Shown here: positions 1 to 7,094 of the stretch, piece by piece
Layout of the letters: each line of letters starts with the position of its first letter
Numbering within the stretch: the first letter of the stretch is position 1
IMG/VR virus record: IMGVR_UViG_3300042308_000860
Span: 1 to 21,597 of that record
Source of the DNA: a virus
Direction: 5' to 3' (one strand)
Length of the DNA stretch: 21,597 bases
Made by a program: the position numbers and the translations under genes
The notes under the pieces: generated by a model
Told to the model about the DNA's origin: nothing
The model's input: only the letters and a program-made list of their open reading frames with translations
Database searches by the model: none

Positions 1-1
1 T

Positions 2-115
2 ATGACAATAACAGCTAGAGTAAAATATACCTACGCAACTAAAAAGAATGGTATGTTTGAAACTGAATGGAAGTCGGATTCAACTTTAGTCATTCAAAAG
101 ATTATTTTGAAATAA
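2..115 (+). CDS. Short ORF or C-terminal part of a gene cut by the window edge
   Basis: An open frame of 37 codons starts with ATG at base 2 and ends in TAA at 113-115. The peptide (MTITARVKYTYATKK...) alternates polar and hydrophobic residues like a beta-strand protein. Because the window begins one base before the ATG, it could be either a complete tiny gene or the 3' end of a longer one. The promoter for the next gene starts inside its last codons. No family is recognised. Confidence 0.4.
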   Translation: MTITARVKYTYATKKNGMFETEWKSDSTLVIQKIILK

Positions 116-136
116 CAAATAATTTTCTTATATTTG
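106..136 (+). promoter_or_regulatory. Bacteroidota-type promoter (TTTG / TATATTTG)
   Basis: TTTG at 106-109 and a perfect TAnnTTTG box (TATATTTG) at 129-136 are separated by 19 nt, the spacing known for the Bacteroidota primary sigma factor. Transcription would start near 141-143, about 15 nt before the ATG at 157. This is the closest match in the window to the canonical host promoter. Confidence 0.75.
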
Positions 137-156
137 ATAATGTAAAAATGATAATT

Positions 157-414
157 ATGAGTAAAACAAATCAGGAGTTTATGAAACAAACAATGACAGG
201 TTCTATCGGTGGTGATGAGGACTATTTATACGAACAATATATTGCACAAGAACAAATGAATGAAGAATATTGGCAATGGAAAAGTAAACAAAGTCATTCT
301 ATATTTCCAGAAGGTATGGAATATGATGATGAATATTATAAATCAAGTTATCTACCAACCCCCGAAGAGGAGAATGAAAACTTTAAACAAGTAAAACAAA
401 ATGGACATACTTAG
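157..414 (+). CDS. Small acidic hypothetical protein (85 aa)
   Basis: No family is recognised. The frame is open from 67, but the promoter at 106-136 makes starts before about 141 impossible on that transcript, so ATG 157 (MSKTNQEFMKQT...) is chosen; ATG 148 is a close alternative. The product is very acidic and rich in Glu, Asp, Tyr and Gln, with no membrane segment and no cysteines. Its last 14 nt overlap the next gene, suggesting translational coupling. It is the first gene of a co-directional unit of small genes, as is usual for phage early regions. Confidence 0.65.
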   Translation: MSKTNQEFMKQTMTGSIGGDEDYLYEQYIAQEQMNEEYWQWKSKQSHSIFPEGMEYDDEYYKSSYLPTPEEENENFKQVKQNGHT

Positions 415-745
415 TGAAATAATCGAAGTGTCAAATCAACTTATTGATACTTTAGATGAAAACGATTTCTTTATTGAAAATCCGTTTATAGAACAAATAC
501 CATTGAGACGAGCATTACAAATTAGGATGCAACAAAAGTGGGAACAAGAAGAGGAAATCTTTTTGAGTGATGATGAATTTTTAGAAGTATGTCAAAGTGT
601 TTCTAATAATGAAATTGCAAATACAATTGAGTCATTGGTAGACAAAGGTGCACTGAATATGAGTGTAAACGAAGATGGGGAAATACTATATTCAGCAAAC
701 AAAGATTATCAATTTGATAAAGATGATGACGATGAATTTCAATAA
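401..745 (+). CDS. Acidic hypothetical protein, possible winged-helix fold (114 aa)
   Basis: The protein starts MDILSEIIEVSNQ and ends in a run of aspartates (DKDDDDEFQ). Residues about 65-100 read as two helices, then a turn and a hairpin: EIANTIESLVDKGALNMS followed by NEDGEILYS. This resembles the recognition helix and wing of small winged-helix proteins (...LVDKGLL...DEDGE..Y). The resemblance is by eye only, and the acidic charge argues against simple DNA binding. It overlaps both neighbours by about 14 nt. Confidence 0.7.
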   Translation: MDILSEIIEVSNQLIDTLDENDFFIENPFIEQIPLRRALQIRMQQKWEQEEEIFLSDDEFLEVCQSVSNNEIANTIESLVDKGALNMSVNEDGEILYSANKDYQFDKDDDDEFQ

Positions 746-989
746 GACTGATGATGAATTAAAGGGAATGAGTGATGATGAATTGTTTGAGTATTTAGAT
801 GCAAAAGTAACACACTTAAAACAACACACCTCACCATTGAGTAGTTATAAAACAAAAAAGTTTGCAAGTATCGGAGCAGCAATATCCAAAACCGAATTTG
901 ACTACGATAGTGTAAAACAAATAGCAAAAGAGAACGAACAAAAAGGATACGAAAAATTTATAAAAGATAAAAACAAAAATAATGAATAA
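732..989 (+). CDS. Hypothetical protein (85 aa)
   Basis: No family is recognised. The frame is open from 675 but several ATGs follow; ATG 732 (MNFNKTDDELKGMSDDELFEYL...) gives the usual 14-nt overlap with the upstream stop at 745, matching the overlap style of the preceding gene pair. The N-terminal half is acidic (SDDELFEYLD) and the C-terminal half lysine-rich (KFIKDKNKNNE). It probably forms a short helical protein. It overlaps the next start by 8 nt. Confidence 0.65.
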   Translation: MNFNKTDDELKGMSDDELFEYLDAKVTHLKQHTSPLSSYKTKKFASIGAAISKTEFDYDSVKQIAKENEQKGYEKFIKDKNKNNE

Positions 990-1611
990 ACCAACAATAA
1001 TTACAGCACAACAATATGGTACAAAGATTTCAGTAGAAGTTGACCATAGTGATTTAACCTTAGATGAAGTAATGGATGCATTTCAAACTTTAATTATAGG
1101 ATTGGGATATCACGAAAATTCATTTAAGAATTGGGTATTGGAAAGAGCGGATGAATATAATGAAACCGATGCAGAGGACTTAAAAGAAAAGTTAGAAGCA
1201 TGGAAGTTTGATGATGACAATGATATTGTTTTAAGACATCAATACGAAGATCGTGAGGAATTGGAAAATGATTTCTTTGGTAGTTATGATGCTGAAGCAG
1301 AAAAGAGAATGGACATCATAGGACAAAACGGAAATGATGGATTACATTATAGAGCAACCGAAGAGGATGAAGCTGAGTTTGATGATTACGGAAAACGAAT
1401 TGAGAAAGATGCAGTAAGTTTTGAGTGGGGTGATGAACCTGAAGAAGATTACGATGGTCAGTTCAATCATTGGAAAAACGAAACACCCGAAGATGATAAT
1501 TTATTTGAAGGTGATGGGTGGAAACTAAATCAAAAGTTAGTTGAAGCAAACGATAGGTATAAAAAGGAAGTGAAGAAAATGAAATCTAAAAAGAAAAAAG
1601 ATAAAAAATAA
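982..1611 (+). CDS. Acidic hypothetical protein with basic C-terminal tail (209 aa)
   Basis: Not recognised. Residues 1-60 look like a compact domain: a strand pair (ITAQQYGTKISVEV) followed by helices (TLDEVMDAFQTLIIGLGY). The middle (about 65-190) is strongly acidic and probably extended, while the last 15 residues are almost all lysine (KKMKSKKKKDKK). Such bipolar charge is seen in phage proteins that bind nucleic acid or other proteins, but no role can be assigned. Its TAA shares bases with the next ATG (TAATG), indicating translational coupling. Confidence 0.8.
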   Translation: MNKPTIITAQQYGTKISVEVDHSDLTLDEVMDAFQTLIIGLGYHENSFKNWVLERADEYNETDAEDLKEKLEAWKFDDDNDIVLRHQYEDREELENDFFGSYDAEAEKRMDIIGQNGNDGLHYRATEEDEAEFDDYGKRIEKDAVSFEWGDEPEEDYDGQFNHWKNETPEDDNLFEGDGWKLNQKLVEANDRYKKEVKKMKSKKKKDKK

Positions 1612-1811
1612 TGGGTTTCAATAATTGTTATATACCGAACCTAACTGAATTAACTAAATACTATAATGAATTTGGTTTGGAAATGTTATATAAACGATTT
1701 AGAAAATACGATAGTTGGTCAGGTGATTCTGATGCAATTAACTTTTTAGAAAATAAAATAAAAGAATATGAAAAGGTTATTAGTGATATTAATAGCATTG
1801 ATTTGCTTTAG
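1611..1811 (+). CDS. Hypothetical protein (66 aa), 3' end overlaps a lipoprotein gene
   Basis: ATG 1611 overlaps the preceding stop (TAATG). The peptide is tyrosine- and charge-rich (LTKYYNEFGLEMLYKRFRKYD) and helical at its end. Its last 44 nt also encode, in another frame, the signal peptide of the lipoprotein that starts at 1768. That overlap is larger than elsewhere in the window. Either the overlap is functional, or arrival of the lipoprotein gene replaced the original 3' end of this gene. No family is recognised. Confidence 0.6.
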   Translation: MGFNNCYIPNLTELTKYYNEFGLEMLYKRFRKYDSWSGDSDAINFLENKIKEYEKVISDINSIDLL

Positions 1812-3201
1812 TTGTAATAAAGAGTTATCAATAAACATAAAACAATTAGATGAACTTTCCAGCAAAAAATTAGACACATCATATTGTAATATTGAATGTC
1901 AAATACTTAGAAAAAATGAAATGAATCCAACTTCCCCAAAAGTTGGTTTTGTTATTGATACCAATTGGTTCAAATCTAAATATCCTGGATTTTGGATAGA
2001 GACACATAATGGCAGAGGTGAAGGTGATTTTAATAATGATGGAAGAAAAGATTTGGTGGTTATGTTCGCATCCAATACGGAGGCTAAATATATGTTCCAA
2101 AAAGATGAATCAAGTAGAATTGTTGTTGGAGTTTTTATAAACAATAAAACCTATTTTGAATTAGATACCAATATGGTATATTCTTATTTGGGTGGATATA
2201 GTGATATATCAGTTGCCGATATAAATCATGATGGGTATTTGGATATCTATCAAATGACTGGATATTGGAAAGGTGATATTGCATCAAGACCAACATATTA
2301 TAACCAAAATGGTAGAGGTGGTATGAATAGTTATGTGTTTATGAATAATAAAAACAAAAACTTTACAAAACATACTTTATCAATTGAAAATGATGGGGCA
2401 TCCACAATATCCATCATTTTTGATAATAACCAAAATGGTTTTGATGAGATATATTCACAATCTTGTTTATGTTATTTCGAATTTAATGGAAATTCTTTTT
2501 CGAAAAATAAATTATCTTTAGACAATAATTTTAAAAATCAATCATATAATTTAAATGTTATAACGCCAAAATATGGAAATAAAAAAGCAGGTATGATTTT
2601 TACATCTGAAAATAGCTTTGGTGAAACATATTTTATTTTAAAACTTGAGAATAATAAACTTATCCCTAAAATAAAATTTAAACCAACATATCCAAATTCA
2701 GGCCCTGCACAAGAAATTTATGTAGAAGATTTAGATAAAGATGGTAAGTTTGAATATGTAATTCCAATGTTAATATCGGAAAATAACGATAACACAATAC
2801 CGGCTATACCATATTTAATGATAGTTGATGAAAGTGGAACAAATGTTACATCAAAATTTGTAGATGATGAAATTGCAAAACCATTATCATATGAACAAAT
2901 TGATTGGATTGGAAGATGGCAAACTGGATTTATTTATTACACATTTGTAGATTTAGATAATGATGGGATAAATGAAATACTCCCAGCAAGTGGTTTGGGT
3001 TATAAAAAGGGAAACGATTCTTATTATTATAAATTAATAGATGGTAAATACAAATTAAAATTATACTATAATGGTTGGATAGGTGATGTGCATAAAAAAG
3101 AACCTGATGTATATAAAGTATTTGTTGATGAAAAAAATAAAGTAAGTGTCTTTTTAAGAATAGAGTATAACTTATTTAAATCAATATTTAAAACATTTTA
3201 A
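1768..3201 (+). CDS. FG-GAP/VCBS-repeat lipoprotein (477 aa)
   Basis: The N-terminus is a lipoprotein signal: MKR, a hydrophobic stretch and a relaxed Bacteroidota-type lipobox ending FSC, with Cys16 as lipidation site followed by NK. The mature protein carries repeated DxDxDG-type calcium-binding loops typical of FG-GAP/VCBS beta-propeller repeats: residues 87-95 (DFNNDGRKD), 151-159 (DINHDGYLD), 321-329 (DLDKDGKFE) and 395-403 (DLDNDGINE), with a degenerate one near 219-229. It is therefore predicted to be an envelope-anchored propeller. ATG 1768 is the first ATG in frame. It is by far the largest gene of its unit and sits among tiny phage genes, so it looks like cargo from a host. A surface role such as receptor masking or superinfection exclusion is possible but is inference only. 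Confidence 0.85.
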   Translation: MKRLLVILIALICFSCNKELSINIKQLDELSSKKLDTSYCNIECQILRKNEMNPTSPKVGFVIDTNWFKSKYPGFWIETHNGRGEGDFNNDGRKDLVVMFASNTEAKYMFQKDESSRIVVGVFINNKTYFELDTNMVYSYLGGYSDISVADINHDGYLDIYQMTGYWKGDIASRPTYYNQNGRGGMNSYVFMNNKNKNFTKHTLSIENDGASTISIIFDNNQNGFDEIYSQSCLCYFEFNGNSFSKNKLSLDNNFKNQSYNLNVITPKYGNKKAGMIFTSENSFGETYFILKLENNKLIPKIKFKPTYPNSGPAQEIYVEDLDKDGKFEYVIPMLISENNDNTIPAIPYLMIVDESGTNVTSKFVDDEIAKPLSYEQIDWIGRWQTGFIYYTFVDLDNDGINEILPASGLGYKKGNDSYYYKLIDGKYKLKLYYNGWIGDVHKKEPDVYKVFVDEKNKVSVFLRIEYNLFKSIFKTF

Positions 3202-3203
3202 TT

Positions 3204-3695
3204 ATGGGATATAATAAATTTCGATGGTGGACAAAAGGAAGAACACATAAACCATTAAAAGCAGATGCACCTTTGTTATTGAAAATACGAAATGGTGATT
3301 TTGATTATTCGTATATGTTTGGTGAGGCAAAACAAATGAGAGAAACATCGGACAAAGTATACCAACAAGCTTATAAAAACTATGGTGGAACGGATGAACA
3401 AAATAGAATACAGGTTGCATTAGAAGCATCACAAATGAAACGAGTTAAAGCTTTAAAGTTAGAATTTGAAGCAAATAGAGATGAGAATATGATACTCTAT
3501 AAATTACGAAGTGAACTTACTAAGGAATTTGGAAAGGATTTGTGGGATAAGGCAATGGAACGAAGTAGAGGTAAGGGAAGATTGGAGGACTTATATAATT
3601 GGTATAAGAAACAATGTAAAATTGGAACTACTAAGTCGGAAACTGACATACAATTAAAACGCCCGAATATTAAAGGTTTGGAATATTTATTGTAG
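3204..3695 (+). CDS. Helical hypothetical protein (163 aa)
   Basis: The gene starts 2 nt after the lipoprotein stop and abuts the next gene directly. The N-terminus is aromatic and basic (MGYNKFRWWTKGRTHKP); the remainder is charged and predicted helical (QVALEASQMKRVKALKLEFEANRDENMILYKL is one long amphipathic stretch at about residues 70-105). A second region, residues about 105-140, is rich in Lys, Arg and Trp. There are no cysteines apart from one near the end. No family is recognised; the layout would suit a small structural or scaffolding-type protein, but this is not established. Confidence 0.75.
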   Translation: MGYNKFRWWTKGRTHKPLKADAPLLLKIRNGDFDYSYMFGEAKQMRETSDKVYQQAYKNYGGTDEQNRIQVALEASQMKRVKALKLEFEANRDENMILYKLRSELTKEFGKDLWDKAMERSRGKGRLEDLYNWYKKQCKIGTTKSETDIQLKRPNIKGLEYLL

Positions 3696-4064
3696 ATGAA
3701 AGATGTACCAATTATATTACACATAGACTTAGAAAATCAATCAGTTAATGGTTGGTTAGAAGAAAACCGTTATATTATTTTTTCAGAATTGGTTAGGTAT
3801 TCGAGGAAGTTATTAACTGAAGATTTGGACAATGTTCAGGCAATAATGGTATCTAATTACTATGACAATTTAGTATTCATTCTAAAGAGAGAAAATCTTA
3901 AATTGACTTTGGAAAAAGCAATGGAATATTTTATGGATATGGAAGAATACGAAAAATGTGCCGAAATTCGTGATTTGGATATACTTATTCAAAACTTAGA
4001 AAATGAAACAGGAAATATTAAAACTGGTAAATCAAATCAAAGAAAATCTAAAGTCAATCGATAA
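3696..4064 (+). CDS. Protein with UVR-like motif (122 aa)
   Basis: Residues 74-101 (KAMEYFMDMEEYEKCAEIRD and following) match the pattern of the UVR motif, a helical hairpin of the form K-x-(A/E)-x5-(D/E)-(F/Y)-E-x-A-A-x-IRD found in UvrB, UvrC, ClpC and McsA, where it mediates protein-protein contact. Upstream is an N-terminal part (IILHIDLENQSVNGWLEE) that I do not recognise; the C-terminus is basic (SNQRKSKVNR). It starts immediately after the preceding stop. A contact with host UvrB/UvrC or ClpC is possible, but only the motif is visible. Confidence 0.75.
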   Translation: MKDVPIILHIDLENQSVNGWLEENRYIIFSELVRYSRKLLTEDLDNVQAIMVSNYYDNLVFILKRENLKLTLEKAMEYFMDMEEYEKCAEIRDLDILIQNLENETGNIKTGKSNQRKSKVNR

Positions 4065-4185
4065 AGAGGGAGTTTCTCACCCACTAATCGATGATGTTTA
4101 TGAAAAATTGGAATTGATTGAAGATGAAATTTATGAAGATGATGCACAAGCAGACGCATTATCATTTGAGGATGACGATTATTAA
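4003..4185 (+). CDS. Small acidic helical protein (60 aa)
   Basis: ATG 4003 lies 62 nt before the end of the preceding gene, in another frame. The peptide begins with an amphipathic helix (MKQEILKLVNQIKENLKSI) and ends strongly acidic (FEDDDY). The long overlap is somewhat unusual, but the stop is followed after 7 nt by the next gene and nothing else fills 4065-4192, so it is likely genuine. No family is recognised. Confidence 0.6.
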   Translation: MKQEILKLVNQIKENLKSIDKEGVSHPLIDDVYEKLELIEDEIYEDDAQADALSFEDDDY

Positions 4186-4192
4186 ATAAATT

Positions 4193-5173
4193 ATGGTTCC
4201 AAAAATATTGTTAACAACTGGATGTAGTTATGGTAAATTCTCACATGTTTTTGACCAAAAATTAATAAATGATATTGAAAATTTAGAATTAGTTATAGAT
4301 TTACATTCTATATCAATGGGTTCTAATTTTCAAATGATAAGCATTATCGATACAATTGATAAATTACTTTCAATCGGAGTTAACCCAAATGATATATTTG
4401 TTTTAGCTGAATTTTCAGAAATATATAGAAAAGATATCGTAATTCAAAACGAATTTTTAGTCAATCAAATTGATGGGGCATTCGAAGTAGACCCAATAAA
4501 TTATCCAGATAGAGTAATTATAAAACATACCGATTTTTCTAAAAATGTTTTGGATAATCTGGTGGTTAAAAAAATATTTCCAGGTGATTATCCTAAATTT
4601 AGAAATTATTATGTAATAAATCCTGAAAAGGAACATCAACCAAAATTTCCAAATGATATAATTCAAAACATTTTGGAAAACTATGTAAGTGGTTTGAATG
4701 TGCAATCAATGGATATTAGAAATATTGAATTGATTGATAGAGCTATTAGATATTTTCAAAACATTTTATTATCGGAACAATATTTAAAATCTAAAGGAAT
4801 TAAATATAAATTTTGTTTAATAAATAATCAATTTTCAATGTATAATGAAAATGGTTTACAAGATATTAAAAAAACAAAGTTAATTTCGGGTGAACATTTT
4901 CTATATCAAGATTATTTAAATTCCAAACATATTTGGGAAATAAATTCTATAATAAAAATATTATACAATATGATTGATTGGAGTGGTTGGTGGTTTTATG
5001 AAAACAAAGAAAAAAATATTATTTGGGGTGGAATAGATGAATTTGCAATTGACAAATATGGTATAAAGGTGTATGAAGATAAAAATAATGACCAAAACTT
5101 ATTTGGTCAACATCCATCAACAATACTTTATAGTGATTTGATTGTAAATCATTTAATGAAGGATTACTTTTAA
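4193..5173 (+). CDS. SGNH-hydrolase-like protein (326 aa)
   Basis: The N-terminus MVPKILLTTGCSYGKFSHVF has the block I signature of SGNH-type folds found in phage proteins (strand, then GCS with Ser12 as possible nucleophile). SMGSNFQ at residues 42-47 could supply the block II/III Gly and Asn. Near the C-terminus GQHPSTILYSDLIVNHL (His307) resembles block V, where catalytic Asp/His lie in a D-x-HP motif; the Asp is not obvious here. The middle part is unassigned and rich in Ile, Asn and Lys. If active it would be an esterase, for instance acting on acetylated surface glycans. Family assignment is by motif only. Confidence 0.75.
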   Translation: MVPKILLTTGCSYGKFSHVFDQKLINDIENLELVIDLHSISMGSNFQMISIIDTIDKLLSIGVNPNDIFVLAEFSEIYRKDIVIQNEFLVNQIDGAFEVDPINYPDRVIIKHTDFSKNVLDNLVVKKIFPGDYPKFRNYYVINPEKEHQPKFPNDIIQNILENYVSGLNVQSMDIRNIELIDRAIRYFQNILLSEQYLKSKGIKYKFCLINNQFSMYNENGLQDIKKTKLISGEHFLYQDYLNSKHIWEINSIIKILYNMIDWSGWWFYENKEKNIIWGGIDEFAIDKYGIKVYEDKNNDQNLFGQHPSTILYSDLIVNHLMKDYF

Positions 5174-5184
5174 AACAAAACAAA

Positions 5185-5526
5185 ATGAATAGGTTATTAT
5201 ATGGTATCTTTTATGGTATCTTAGGACAAATATTTTCTTTTATGCAATTGCAGGGAAGTATTAAATATGGTTGGTATCAAAAATATCCAATTATAATATT
5301 ATTAAGTTCAATACCAGCAGCGTGGTTTTACATTAAATCGGTAGAACATTTAGTTGCATGGGGTGATGGTCAATTATGGCCTTCTCGTCTTATTGGATTT
5401 GGTATTGGTATGATTGTATTTGTACTTTTGAGTATGATATTATTTAAAGAACCATTGACATTAAAAACACTAACGTGTCTAATGTTAGCAGCGAGTATTT
5501 TATTAGTACAAATATTTTGGAAATAA
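5185..5526 (+). CDS. Four-helix membrane protein, DMT/SMR-like half (113 aa)
   Basis: Four hydrophobic segments are visible at about residues 5-22, 34-52, 68-86 and 94-111. The C-terminal half (GFGIGMIVFVLLSMILFKEP, then LTLKTLTCLMLAASILLVQI) has the pattern of drug/metabolite-type transporters: a helix ending in a (G/K)E(P/x)L turn followed by a last helix. The size equals that of SMR proteins (about 105-115 aa), which work as dimers. The conserved membrane-embedded Glu of SMR exporters is not seen in helix 1, so transport of the usual cations is doubtful. Its TAA overlaps the next ATG. Confidence 0.8.
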   Translation: MNRLLYGIFYGILGQIFSFMQLQGSIKYGWYQKYPIIILLSSIPAAWFYIKSVEHLVAWGDGQLWPSRLIGFGIGMIVFVLLSMILFKEPLTLKTLTCLMLAASILLVQIFWK

Positions 5527-5729
5527 TGAGAAAAATAGAAACAGCAAAAGTTGGTGAGGACTTATACGAAATAGTAAAGAAATTACCAATACAAAGATTT
5601 ACACAAGAAGTAACGGGTGAATATGCAGAAGCACTAAAAAAGTATTATGGAGTTGAAAAGATATTGAAATTTCATCAAACACAGGAGTATTTATTTGTAA
5701 ATAAAATCGATGAATTGGAAATTTTTTGA
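5526..5729 (+). CDS. Hypothetical protein (67 aa)
   Basis: ATG 5526 overlaps the upstream stop in a TAATG, so the in-frame ATG at 5475 is not needed and is taken as internal to the membrane gene. The protein (MRKIETAKVGEDLYEIVKKLP...) is mixed helix and strand, with a likely beta pair at its end (EKILKFHQTQEYLFVNKIDE). No family is recognised. Confidence 0.65.
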   Translation: MRKIETAKVGEDLYEIVKKLPIQRFTQEVTGEYAEALKKYYGVEKILKFHQTQEYLFVNKIDELEIF

Positions 5730-5761
5730 TATTTATATAGGAACAATTAAAATTAATAAAA

Positions 5762-5941
5762 ATGGAAGAATTATTTTGTATCAGAGAATGTTGTGGTGGA
5801 CCAGTAGTTGCTGGTTGTGAATCAATGACAATGGAACAAGTATACGAATGGATGACAGACCACAATGAAGATGTTGAACAAACTGAAGATTGTGCAGATA
5901 CTCAAAAGTATATATTCATGCCAGTTGGACAAGTGAATTAA
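5762..5941 (+). CDS. Small Cys-containing protein (59 aa)
   Basis: This frame runs from ATG 5762 to TAA 5939-5941. It has five cysteines: Cys6, Cys10, Cys11, Cys19 and Cys44. Four of them fall in the first 19 residues (MEELFCIRECCGGPVVAGCE), which suggests metal binding or disulphide formation. The rest is acidic with a helix (MTMEQVYEWMTDHNEDVEQ) and a final strand (KYIFMPVGQV). The start is preceded by an A-rich stretch (AATTAATAAAA), typical of this window. No family is recognised. Confidence 0.65.
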   Translation: MEELFCIRECCGGPVVAGCESMTMEQVYEWMTDHNEDVEQTEDCADTQKYIFMPVGQVN

Positions 5942-5945
5942 AGAA

Positions 5946-6044
5946 ATGACTAAGAAAGAAACAAAATCCCTGAATAGAAAAAAGATGGGAAACAAAACTA
6001 GAAGTGAGCAATTAAAAGCAAAATCTTATAGGAAACATACATAA
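5946..6044 (+). CDS. Very short basic peptide (32 aa)
   Basis: ATG 5946 lies 4 nt after the previous stop, and the frame ends at TAA 6042-6044, just before an intrinsic terminator. The peptide (MTKKETKSLNRKKMGNKTRS...) is almost a third Lys/Arg and has no hydrophobic core, so it may bind nucleic acid or be an unstructured tail. The tight spacing supports translation; its size makes it uncertain. Confidence 0.45.
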   Translation: MTKKETKSLNRKKMGNKTRSEQLKAKSYRKHT

Positions 6045-6068
6045 AAATCTTGCATGCCATGTGCGTAC

Positions 6069-6103
6069 GGGGATACCTTTTTTGATTAGGGTGTCCCCTT
6101 TTT
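6069..6103 (+). terminator. Rho-independent terminator
   Basis: A 9-bp stem is formed by GGGGATACC (6069-6077) and GGTGTCCCC (6090-6098) with one G-T wobble, a 12-nt loop and a TTTTT run at 6099-6103. It closes the first transcription unit and lies two bases before the -33 box of the next promoter. Confidence 0.9.
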
Positions 6104-6104
6104 A

Positions 6105-6136
6105 TTTGGCAGAATGAAATAAATTTCGTATATTAC
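6105..6136 (+). promoter_or_regulatory. Promoter of the extended TTTGG family
   Basis: TTTG at 6105-6108 and TATATTAC at 6129-6136 are 20 nt apart. The sequence just before the -7 box (AAATTTCG) resembles the AATTTGTCG found in the same place at 8741 and 16800. It lies between the terminator and ATG 6152 and so drives the second unit. Confidence 0.75.
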
Positions 6137-6151
6137 ATTATAAATAAAGTT

Positions 6152-6346
6152 ATGAAACAACAATACGCAAAACAAATAATAGAATGGGCTGAGGAAGCAA
6201 AACAATATTTGACTATCCGTAAAGAAATTATATTAGACGAAAATACTACCGACCAACAATTGGGTAGTATAGTTAGACAAATGTATAATTCAAAAGTTCA
6301 AACACAAAACGAAACAATAGAAAATACAAAACAAAATACAAAATAA
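6152..6346 (+). CDS. Small helical protein (64 aa)
   Basis: This is the first gene after the promoter, with its ATG 15 nt behind the -7 box. The protein is helical (YAKQIIEWAEEAKQYLTIRKEI) with a polar, Gln/Asn/Thr-rich C-terminal tail (TQNETIENTKQNTK). No family is recognised. It is followed after 1 nt by the next ATG, so the two are probably coupled. Confidence 0.7.
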   Translation: MKQQYAKQIIEWAEEAKQYLTIRKEIILDENTTDQQLGSIVRQMYNSKVQTQNETIENTKQNTK

Positions 6347-6347
6347 A

Positions 6348-6539
6348 ATGAGAAAATTAGAATGGGTTATTGACAACAACAAACTACAAAAGAATAAAGA
6401 TATTGTAGTGGTATTACCAATATTAAAATTATGGTATAGTAAAAAATATTACGCAGGGCCGAATACATTTACACCGGCATTTGGAATAGCAATTAGTTGG
6501 TTGAAGTGGAATTACTATTTCACATTACAAAAGAAGTAA
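6348..6539 (+). CDS. Hypothetical protein with hydrophobic strands (63 aa)
   Basis: It begins 1 nt after the preceding stop. The sequence is rich in Trp, Tyr and Lys with two hydrophobic patches: DIVVVLPILKLWY (about residues 18-30) and FGIAISWLKWNYYFTLQ (about 45-61). They are too short and too charged at the edges for confident membrane helices and look more like core strands. No family is recognised. Confidence 0.65.
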   Translation: MRKLEWVIDNNKLQKNKDIVVVLPILKLWYSKKYYAGPNTFTPAFGIAISWLKWNYYFTLQKK

Positions 6540-6542
6540 AGA

Positions 6543-6731
6543 ATGAAATCGGAAAAAGTTATGGCACTCTATAAACGAAAAAAAGAATTGCAAGAACAAA
6601 TCATTTATTGGGAGAAATTTCAGGGAGTGAATTGGTTAGGTAAGTGGGGTCGTAGTATAAGATTAGAAAGATTGAAAGAAAGGTTTGCAAAAGTAGAAAA
6701 ACAAATAATAGAATTAAAATCTAAAAAATAA
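6543..6731 (+). CDS. Short coiled-coil protein (62 aa)
   Basis: Two amphipathic helices, KVMALYKRKKELQEQIIYWE (about residues 5-24) and IRLERLKERFAKVEKQIIEL (about 39-58), flank a GVNWLGKWGRS turn, forming a probable helical hairpin. It is strongly basic. There are no cysteines and no family is recognised. Spacing to both neighbours is 3 nt. Confidence 0.7.
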   Translation: MKSEKVMALYKRKKELQEQIIYWEKFQGVNWLGKWGRSIRLERLKERFAKVEKQIIELKSKK

Positions 6732-6734
6732 GTT

Positions 6735-7094
6735 ATGGTAGTATTAGTAACATTCGTATTGACTATTGTATTCAGTATTGGATATTTAGTTGGAGCAAAA
6801 CAAAGTACAAAACAATTAATAGATAAAATTAAAAAGGATGGTGGATACTTTGATATGGAAATTACAGGAGCAGTTTATCCTTATGAACATATGCCAAGTT
6901 GGACACCACCAACAAGTTCAGTAGATACAATGGGTACAATAGGTAGTAAACCAAAAACACAAACCGATTATCAAAGAGAGCATGCAAAGATATCACCCTG
7001 TGTTGGACATGAATTAGAATCCCAAAAAGAAATTGAAAAAAGGGATATCGATTTTATGTATAAGTGGATAAGAGAAAAGAGTGGAAAAAAATAA
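6735..7094 (+). CDS. Single-pass membrane protein (119 aa)
   Basis: The N-terminal residues 1-20 (MVVLVTFVLTIVFSIGYLVG) form a membrane anchor or uncleaved signal, followed by AKQSTKQLIDKIKKDGGYFDM and a proline-rich segment (HMPSWTPPTSS), then a charged helical C-terminus (ESQKEIEKRDIDFMYKWIREK). The positive-inside rule favours a cytoplasmic C-terminal domain. There is no lipobox. The stop overlaps the next ATG (TAATG). No family is recognised. Confidence 0.75.
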   Translation: MVVLVTFVLTIVFSIGYLVGAKQSTKQLIDKIKKDGGYFDMEITGAVYPYEHMPSWTPPTSSVDTMGTIGSKPKTQTDYQREHAKISPCVGHELESQKEIEKRDIDFMYKWIREKSGKK

